5,986 nucleotides of DNA from an uncultured bacterium (GTDB lineage: Bacteria; Bacillota; Clostridia; Lachnospirales; Lachnospiraceae), in assembly GCA_937916345.1 (NCBI GenBank), contig CALFUE010000206.1, positions 1-5,986 on the forward strand, read 5' to 3'. Positions 1 through 4,278 of this stretch are shown here, one piece after another; position 1 is the first letter of the stretch, and each line of letters opens with the position of its first letter. The position numbers and the translations under genes are program-made. The notes beneath the pieces were generated by a model, which was not told the origin of the DNA, ran no database searches, and saw nothing but the letters and a program-made list of their open reading frames with translations.

Positions 1-248
1 GCCGAAGCCAGAATCTCGTCATAGAGTTCTTCTCTCTTGGCCGGTGTCAGCTGCTTGGAATCGTTTAAATATAACAGCTTGCAATCCTTCGGCAAGATGA
101 CCGCACAGGCCGTCACCGGACCCGCAAGCGGACCTCTGCCCACTTCGTCGATGCCGCAAATCATACCTTTATCTCTGTACTCTCTCTCATAAGCCGAGAG
201 CTCATACAATCGTCTCGTCTCTGCCTCTATGTCAAGCTTTCGCGCCAT
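1..248 (-). CDS. rnhB: Ribonuclease HII, N-terminal part (cut by window edge)
   Basis: RNase HII cleaves the RNA strand of RNA-DNA hybrids and nicks DNA at single misincorporated ribonucleotides, starting ribonucleotide excision repair in the cytoplasm. Only the first 82 residues are visible; the rest lies beyond position 1, against about 200-250 residues for the family. The family's first catalytic block, GIDEVGRGPLAGPV, sits at residues 32-45, with the metal-binding acidic pair Asp34 and Glu35. The NDSKQLT block follows at residues 62-68. I chose the ATG at 248-246 because a purine-rich GGGGGAG (256-262) lies 7 nt upstream and because the start shares one base with the stop of the preceding signal peptidase gene (TGATG), implying translational coupling. 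The first 28 residues are a charged extension ahead of the catalytic core, common in Firmicutes RNase HII. Identification is secure from the motifs; only the 3' end is unseen. Confidence 0.96.
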   Translation of the reverse strand, partial: MARKLDIEAETRRLYELSAYEREYRDKGMICGIDEVGRGPLAGPVTACAVILPKDCKLLYLNDSKQLTPAKREELYDEILAS

Positions 249-781
249 CAGTCCACTCCCCCGAACCGTTCAAGAGGAAGCAGCCGAAATGCCACCTTCC
301 CTACTATGTCTGCTTTCTTCACAGCGCCCACATCCGCACTCCTCGAATCTATGGAATTGTTTCGGTTATCACCCAGCACGAAGTACTCCTCGCCGGAAAG
401 TATCATAGGCTTCCCCGCAATCCCGGCATCACTGATCACTTCCCCGGAATACTGCTGCGGCAGCACTTCCCCGTCGATGTAAATCAGTCCGTCCTTAATC
501 TGCACCGTCTCTCCCGGAAGCCCTATCACTCTCTTTACATAGTGAACATCGTTGTCGTAGAGATACCGGAAGATCACAATATCTCCTCTCTCTATGTTTC
601 CCGTTCCCACTGAGAGCTTGTCCAACACCAGCAGGTCTTTATCAAAGAGGGCGGGCTCCATGGATACGCCGCTCACCTGAAACTGTCCGGTCACATAGGT
701 ATTCAGCAGGAACAATATCACGAGAAAGATCACGATGTAAAGGATCAGTCCTATGATATCAGGTCTTTTTTTTGTTTTCAT
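248..781 (-). CDS. lepB: Signal peptidase I (second copy, canonical)
   Basis: Type I signal peptidase, which cuts signal peptides from exported proteins on the outer face of the cytoplasmic membrane using a Ser/Lys dyad. The 177-residue protein has the size of Gram-positive Sip enzymes. A short basic N-terminus (KTKKRP) precedes one membrane segment at about residues 9-30. The nucleophile motif GVSMEP places catalytic Ser at residue 40, HYVKRVIGLPGE places the general-base Lys at 83, and the fully canonical box GDNRNNSIDSR lies at 137-147. The spacing of Ser, Lys and the last box is typical of the prokaryotic Ser-Lys class rather than the ER type. The start codon overlaps the rbgA stop by 4 nt (ATGA), and no Shine-Dalgarno sequence precedes it (the preceding bases are CTTGAAACTCC), so translation probably depends on ribosomes finishing rbgA. 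The 3' end overlaps rnhB by one base. It is the second of two signal peptidase genes, with rbgA between them. Confidence 0.96.
   Translation of the reverse strand: MKTKKRPDIIGLILYIVIFLVILFLLNTYVTGQFQVSGVSMEPALFDKDLLVLDKLSVGTGNIERGDIVIFRYLYDNDVHYVKRVIGLPGETVQIKDGLIYIDGEVLPQQYSGEVISDAGIAGKPMILSGEEYFVLGDNRNNSIDSRSADVGAVKKADIVGKVAFRLLPLERFGGVD
256..262 (-). promoter_or_regulatory. Ribosome binding site of rnhB
   Basis: On the minus strand GGGGGAG lies inside the last codons of the upstream signal peptidase gene, 7 nt before the rnhB ATG. It supports the ATG at 248 and suggests that rnhB can be initiated independently as well as by coupling through the TGATG overlap. Confidence 0.6.
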
Positions 782-1614
782 GGAGTTTCAAGGCTGATGC
801 GCCCCAGCCCTGCCTTTCTGAAGTCATCTGTCAAAAGCCTTGCCGCAGCCTCCTCATCGGGAACTCCTCCGCTTTTTAACAGTTTTCTGTTCTCGGCTAT
901 CTCTCTTATGATATCATATACATCCGTGGCTGTAAGCAAATATTTTTCGCGAAGCTCTGACTCATACTCCGGGAGCAGCCTTCTGACAAGCTCGGCCGAC
1001 AGCTCATGGATATTTAATATATTGTCATTTACACTTCCGCAGAGCGCCAGGTTTACTCCCGTGACACGGTCGTCAAATTTGGGGTACAGAATGCCGGGGG
1101 TATCTAACAGATCCACTCCTGCCGCCAGATGTATCCACTGTTTTCCTTTGGTGACGCCGGGCTTGTTGCCCGTCTTTGCCGCTGCCTTTTTTACATAGGA
1201 ATTGATGAATGTGGACTTGCCGGAATTCGGGATCCCGCACACCATGGCTCTCACCGGGCGATTCTTGATGCCTCTTTTCCTGTCACGTTCTCTCTTTTCC
1301 TTTGCAGTCTCATCAATAGCCGAATTCAGCTGTTTTATAAAATTATTTGTCCGCATGTCGGAAGCAATGGCGTATGTACCCTGCTCCTTGAAATAAGAGA
1401 GCCACAGGGCAGTCTTTTTCTCATCCGCAAGATCCGATTTGGACAGAAGGATTATCCGCCCCTTGTTCTTTGCCAGGGATTCTATGTCCGGATTTCTGCT
1501 GGAGCGGGGTATTCTCGCGTCGCAGACTTCTATGACGATGTCTATCAAAGAGAGGTCTTCCTGCATCTGGCGGAAAGCCTTTTTCATGTGTCCCGGGTAC
1601 CACTGTATATCCAT
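778..1614 (-). CDS. rbgA: Ribosome biogenesis GTPase RbgA/YlqF
   Basis: RbgA (YlqF) is a circularly permuted GTPase needed for late assembly of the 50S subunit in Bacillus subtilis. The 278 residues match the family length. The N-terminal IQWYPGHM block contains His9, the residue proposed as catalytic in B. subtilis RbgA. The GTPase motifs appear in permuted order: G4 as SKSD at 58-61 (usually NKxD), G1 as GIPNSGKS at 127-134, G2 as GVTKG at 153-157 and G3 as DTPG at 171-174. A helical C-terminal domain from about residue 200 corresponds to the RNA-binding part of the family. The start is supported by AAGGTG ending 4 nt upstream of the ATG. It lies 3 nt after the first signal peptidase gene and overlaps the second by 4 nt. 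The grouping with rplS and rnhB matches the rplS-ylqF-rnhB order of B. subtilis. The Asn-to-Ser change in G4 is the only notable deviation. Confidence 0.97.
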   Translation of the reverse strand: MDIQWYPGHMKKAFRQMQEDLSLIDIVIEVCDARIPRSSRNPDIESLAKNKGRIILLSKSDLADEKKTALWLSYFKEQGTYAIASDMRTNNFIKQLNSAIDETAKEKRERDRKRGIKNRPVRAMVCGIPNSGKSTFINSYVKKAAAKTGNKPGVTKGKQWIHLAAGVDLLDTPGILYPKFDDRVTGVNLALCGSVNDNILNIHELSAELVRRLLPEYESELREKYLLTATDVYDIIREIAENRKLLKSGGVPDEEAAARLLTDDFRKAGLGRISLETP

Positions 1615-1617
1615 TTT

Positions 1618-2199
1618 TCACCTTACCAGTCCAATGGAGGAAATATCGGAATATTTCATCCACACCTTTCCATAAATGCTGTCGAGGCTGACGAAGCCGA
1701 TACTGGAAAACCTGCTGTCCTCGCTGCCGGAGGTATGATCCGACAGCACGAAATACTGATCCTCGCCCAGGGTTATGGGATCCGCGGCAAGCCCCGCGTC
1801 CTCTATGGTCGTATTGATATATCGTCCGTTGTATGCCTCGCCGTTGACATAGCAGACACCTCCTGTGATCCACACCTCATCCCCGGGCACTCCTATGACG
1901 CGCTTCACATGGAGGTGGGTTTTTCTGTTTCCGTTTGGATAAAAGGCGATGACATCATCCATTGAGGGTTTTTTCAATATATATATAAACTTGTCACAGA
2001 GCAGCACATCACCGTCCTCTATCTGGGGCGCCATGCTGTTTCCTATGGCTACGATCTGGGTTCCGAAGGCCACCACAAACACATAGGCCGCAGCCACCAC
2101 AAAAAACAGCTCTATAACAAAAAAGAGTCTTCCTTTCAGAAACGGGATATCAAGTTTTTTCTTAGGCTCCGCAAAGCTGAGTCCTTTTTTTCTCTTCAT
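1618..2199 (-). CDS. lepB: Signal peptidase I (first copy, divergent last catalytic box)
   Basis: Signal peptidase I family protein of 193 residues. A lysine-rich cytoplasmic N-terminus (residues 1-24) precedes a single membrane segment at about 26-46. GNSMAP places the nucleophile Ser at 55 and HVKRVIGVPGD places the general-base Lys at 99, so the catalytic dyad is intact. The last conserved box, normally GDNRxxSxDSR, reads SDHTSGSEDSR at 153-163: Gly, Asn and Arg at its start are replaced, while Ser159, Asp161 and Arg163 (matching E. coli Ser278, Asp280 and Arg282) remain. It is probably an active peptidase with altered substrate range or kinetics, but this is inference. The ATG at 2199 is the only in-frame start that leaves the N-terminus complete. 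No clear Shine-Dalgarno sequence precedes it, and a terminator-like hairpin ends 21 nt upstream, so expression probably relies on read-through from rplS. The gene is followed by rbgA after 3 nt. Confidence 0.94.
   Translation of the reverse strand: MKRKKGLSFAEPKKKLDIPFLKGRLFFVIELFFVVAAAYVFVVAFGTQIVAIGNSMAPQIEDGDVLLCDKFIYILKKPSMDDVIAFYPNGNRKTHLHVKRVIGVPGDEVWITGGVCYVNGEAYNGRYINTTIEDAGLAADPITLGEDQYFVLSDHTSGSEDSRFSSIGFVSLDSIYGKVWMKYSDISSIGLVR
1619..1624 (-). promoter_or_regulatory. Ribosome binding site of rbgA
   Basis: AAGGTG on the minus strand lies 4 nt before the rbgA ATG and overlaps the last codons and stop of the upstream signal peptidase gene (GTA AGG TGA). Termination and re-initiation would therefore happen at nearly the same spot, which favours coupled translation. 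Confidence 0.65.
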
Positions 2200-2213
2200 A
2201 GGATTCGATACAT
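2196..2213 (-). other. Possible 5-codon leader ORF overlapping the first lepB start
   Basis: On the minus strand an ATG at 2213-2211 opens a frame Met-Tyr-Arg-Ile-Leu-stop whose TGA (2198-2196) overlaps the lepB ATG as ATGA, the same geometry as the rbgA/lepB junction downstream. It might feed ribosomes to a lepB start that lacks a Shine-Dalgarno sequence. However, it has no binding site of its own and starts in the tail of the terminator hairpin, so a chance arrangement is quite possible. Confidence 0.2.
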
Positions 2214-2242
2214 AGAAAACGAAGCCGACTTGCGCCGGCTTC
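2214..2242 (-). terminator. Intrinsic terminator or attenuator after rplS
   Basis: On the minus strand, 17 nt after the rplS stop, GAAGCCG (2242-2236) can pair perfectly with CGGCTTC (2227-2221) across an 8-nt loop, extendable by one G-U pair. A short T-rich tail, GTTTTCT, follows at 2220-2214. The tail is interrupted and short, so termination is probably partial. As the first lepB gene starts only 21 nt beyond the stem and no other promoter is evident, this hairpin probably reduces transcription from the strongly expressed rplS into the lepB-rbgA-lepB-rnhB genes instead of separating them fully. Confidence 0.7.
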
Positions 2243-2259
2243 CTTTAATGCGATATTGA

Positions 2260-2613
2260 TCATCTGACGAGCTCTTTCACCTTTGCGGCCTTTCCAATGC
2301 GGCCTCTCAGGTAGTTGAGCTTTGCTCTTCTCACCTTTCCTCTGCGGATCACTTCGATTTTGTCAACATTGGGTGAGTGAAGGGGCCATGTCTTCTCTAC
2401 GCCGACGCCGTTTGAAAGTTTTCTCACGGTGAATGTCTCACGGTTTGAAGAACCCTGGCGCTTCAATACTGTGCCTTCGAATACCTGGATTCTCTCTTTT
2501 CCGCCCTCGACAATCTTTCCGTGTACGCGGACAGTGTCTCCCACATGAAATTCAGGTACTTCGCTCTTTAATTCATCTTTTTCGATTTGTGAAATGATCT
2601 CTGCGCTGTTCAT
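2260..2613 (-). CDS. rplS: Large subunit ribosomal protein L19
   Basis: Ribosomal protein L19 (bL19) sits at the 30S-50S interface of the large subunit. The 117 residues match the usual length of about 115. Recognisable blocks include FHVGDTVRVHGKIVEGGKER at 22-41, IQVFEGTVLKRQG at 42-54, the VGVEKTWPLHSP block at about 70-81, and the basic C-terminal stretch IEVIRRGKVRRAKLNYLRGR. The ATG at 2613-2611 is preceded by a strong AGGAGG. Upstream are a near-consensus promoter and a leader of about 90 nt that may mediate autoregulation; downstream is a terminator-like hairpin before the first lepB gene. In B. subtilis rplS follows rimM-trmD; here the upstream neighbours are an unrelated lipoprotein gene and htpG, so that part of the cluster is absent and rplS carries its own promoter. 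Confidence 0.98.
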   Translation of the reverse strand: MNSAEIISQIEKDELKSEVPEFHVGDTVRVHGKIVEGGKERIQVFEGTVLKRQGSSNRETFTVRKLSNGVGVEKTWPLHSPNVDKIEVIRRGKVRRAKLNYLRGRIGKAAKVKELVR

Positions 2614-2704
2614 AACTAACCTCCTCTATTTCCACCGGATGTTCATAAACCCTCTGCGCGTCGGTCAGCGGACCACCCTGTATACTCGTGCTAACGCACA
2701 CAAC
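2614..2704 (-). ncRNA. Structured 5' leader of rplS, candidate L19 leader
   Basis: The untranslated region between the predicted transcription start (near 2704) and the rplS ATG is about 90 nt, long for a plain leader. It contains a hairpin GTGC-GTTA-GCAC (2699-2688), a hairpin GGTC-CGCT-GACC (2674-2663), and a segment ACCG (2665-2662) that could instead pair with CGGT (2637-2634), just upstream of the ribosome binding site. The last two pairings share bases and exclude each other, which would suit a switch controlling access to the start. Firmicutes rplS genes are known to carry an autoregulatory L19 leader family; membership is inferred from position and pairing potential, not from a covariance-model search. 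Confidence 0.5.
2618..2627 (-). promoter_or_regulatory. Strong ribosome binding site of rplS
   Basis: AGAGGAGGTT on the minus strand contains the full AGGAGG core (2625-2620), 6 nt before the rplS ATG. It is the strongest binding site among the genes in the window, as expected for a ribosomal protein gene. Confidence 0.85.
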
Positions 2705-2710
2705 CATGCA

Positions 2711-2739
2711 ATTATATCAGTATTTTTTTATAAATGCAA
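2711..2739 (-). promoter_or_regulatory. Sigma-A type promoter of rplS
   Basis: On the minus strand a -35 box TTGCAT (2739-2734) and a perfect -10 box TATAAT (2716-2711) are separated by exactly 17 nt. A TG one base before the -10 gives an extended -10 element, and an A/T-rich stretch with A7 (around 2741-2750) immediately upstream of the -35 resembles an UP element. The expected start is near 2704, giving a leader of about 90 nt before rplS. Strength and position match a ribosomal protein gene. It begins 11 nt after the stop of the lipoprotein gene. Confidence 0.85.
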
Positions 2740-2750
2740 GGATTTTTTTA

Positions 2751-4250
2751 TCAAAACAAATCGTTTACATCATAGCTCCCGGTGGTTACGGTGATGGGGC
2801 TGTCGCCTGAGATATATACGGTTCCGTCGGTGCCTACGAGGGAAACCGTGCGCCCATCGGCATCCACCAGCTCTCCCGCCCCGCAAAATCTGTCCAGGGT
2901 ACAATCATTTGTCACAGTCCATGTGCTTCCGGCTGACAGGCTCACTGTCACATCCCCGTCTCCATCGACACCGCCCGAGAGACTGTTGTCTGTCAGAATG
3001 GTTCCCGTCCATATCGAGCCGTTATAAATATAGAGTTCCAGCGTACTTATGGCGTCAACCACGACATTTCCGTTTACATCTATCTCGGAGTAATTGACCT
3101 TGAGGCTTCCGCCATTACTGCCGGTTTCGCCCCAGCCGCTGTCATTCCCGGACACTCTTATGAAGCAGGCATCAGTTCCGGCATCAGCCTCATCACCGGA
3201 ATCCGTATCAGTATCTGATGTCGTCTCCTTCGCTGTCTCACCTGAAGCCTCTGTATCCTCTGTTCCCTCCGTATCATCAGTATCAGAAGCCAAAGACCTG
3301 GCTCCGATGCCGTCCACACTTGTGATACTGGTCGAATCTATGTTCAGCCACGCCTCGGTATTGGTGACATAAAAGGCATTGCCCCTCTCATTCGTATAAT
3401 CGGATTTCACCAGATCCAGCTCAGTGGACTGAACTTCGGGATCGGCCTTCTCGTCCTCGCTATAGAGCAGAATTCCGTAATTGAAACCCTCCGGGTTGCT
3501 TCCTTTCTGTCTTGCGCTCAATGTCATTTCTTCGAGCCATGCGACGCTCTCACCCTCTACCTGAAGCACCTCTGAGCCCTTCGCGACAGCGGTAGTGGAA
3601 TCAGCCTGCAAATTACCTGAAGCTATAATAGCAGGCGAGCTCTTTGCGGAGGTCTGTATATAAGAATCCTTAACATTCACGCCCACATCTCCCACTGTCT
3701 TTATACCGGGAGAAACCCTGCCGGAAGTATATATCAGGGCATGCTCAAGATACGCATCAGGGTTACCCTCTGCGGTTCTCAGCTGCAGCGCCGGAGAATA
3801 GATGCCCACTGTGTCGATCTCAGTATCCGTCACGGAGACTGAACCACTCTCATAGACGTAGATGGCAGCGGCGCCGGAAGCGTCAGTCTCGATCTTTCCT
3901 CCGGAGCCCTCTGCGGTAAAGGATCCATTTTTGACCAGTATTGCGGAGCCGAGCCCGTAGAGATCGTTCAGCGTCCTGATGGAGCTGTTGGAGGATTTCT
4001 TGGAAACTTCTACCTTTGCGGCTTCTACCGCTGCCTCATTTTCGATAAGCATACCGGTGGAATTGGTTCCCCTGTAGGACGCCTCCAGCGTATCATAAGC
4101 TGTATAGGTGACGATATCATCCTCGTAATTGTACTCGCCCGTCCATTCCGGCTCGGGCAGCTCCTCGGTGTTTACCGAATTTCCGCAGGCGGACACGGTA
4201 ACTCCGGCCGTAAACGCGGCACACAAAAGCGCGATCCTCTTGTTTTTCAT
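2751..4250 (-). CDS. Secreted lipoprotein of unknown function, beta-helix-like, with acidic linker
   Basis: I do not recognise a named family. The start at 4250 gives 499 residues and a clean lipoprotein signal: MKNKR, a hydrophobic stretch, then VSAC with the lipid-modified Cys at 22. An in-frame ATG 7 codons earlier (4271) is less likely because AGAGGAG (4267-4261) lies between the two and 10 nt before the chosen start. From about residue 95 to 250 and again from 365 to the end, the sequence is rich in Gly, Ser, Thr, Val and Asn in short strand-turn patterns (for example SGSVSVTDTEID), as in right-handed beta-helix surface proteins. The motif SP(A/G) recurs at residues 152, 180 and 205. Residues 321-360 form a low-complexity Asp/Glu/Thr/Ser linker splitting the protein in two. 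Two cysteines (450 and 456) near the C-terminus could form a disulfide. It would be anchored on the outer membrane face, perhaps as an adhesin or carbohydrate-binding protein. It starts 28 nt after htpG with no terminator between. Confidence 0.85.
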   Translation of the reverse strand: MKNKRIALLCAAFTAGVTVSACGNSVNTEELPEPEWTGEYNYEDDIVTYTAYDTLEASYRGTNSTGMLIENEAAVEAAKVEVSKKSSNSSIRTLNDLYGLGSAILVKNGSFTAEGSGGKIETDASGAAAIYVYESGSVSVTDTEIDTVGIYSPALQLRTAEGNPDAYLEHALIYTSGRVSPGIKTVGDVGVNVKDSYIQTSAKSSPAIIASGNLQADSTTAVAKGSEVLQVEGESVAWLEEMTLSARQKGSNPEGFNYGILLYSEDEKADPEVQSTELDLVKSDYTNERGNAFYVTNTEAWLNIDSTSITSVDGIGARSLASDTDDTEGTEDTEASGETAKETTSDTDTDSGDEADAGTDACFIRVSGNDSGWGETGSNGGSLKVNYSEIDVNGNVVVDAISTLELYIYNGSIWTGTILTDNSLSGGVDGDGDVTVSLSAGSTWTVTNDCTLDRFCGAGELVDADGRTVSLVGTDGTVYISGDSPITVTTGSYDVNDLF

Positions 4251-4260
4251 GATTATATTA

Positions 4261-4267
4261 CTCCTCT
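4261..4267 (-). promoter_or_regulatory. Ribosome binding site deciding the lipoprotein start
   Basis: AGAGGAG on the minus strand is 10 nt upstream of the ATG at 4250. Because it falls within what would be codons 2-4 of a frame opened at 4271, it favours the shorter protein, which also has the conventional lipoprotein signal length. Confidence 0.75.
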
Positions 4268-4278
4268 GCATCTCGATG

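Noticed and set aside
1421..1873. A 150-codon minus-strand open frame overlapping lepB and rbgA in another frame
   Set aside because: Rich in Arg, Gln and His as expected from a frame-shifted read of a real gene; it has no ribosome binding site, and the overlapping genes are certain.
1129..1965. A 278-codon open frame on the plus strand, antisense to rbgA and the first lepB gene
   Set aside because: It crosses the boundary of two well-identified genes, has no ribosome binding site or promoter, and its translation resembles no protein family; it is a shadow of the opposite strand.
2741..2765. A/T-rich near-palindrome at the end of the lipoprotein gene as a possible terminator
   Set aside because: No GC-rich stem; the A-tract is better explained as an UP-like element of the rplS promoter, so read-through into rplS cannot be excluded.
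2782..3372. Several Ser/Pro-rich plus-strand open frames opposite the lipoprotein gene
   Set aside because: They mirror the Gly/Thr/Asp-rich coding bias of the minus-strand gene, overlap one another in different frames and lack ribosome binding sites.
4250..4271. Earlier ATG at 4271 as start of the lipoprotein
   Set aside because: The only good ribosome binding site lies downstream of it, and the shorter protein has a standard lipoprotein signal length.
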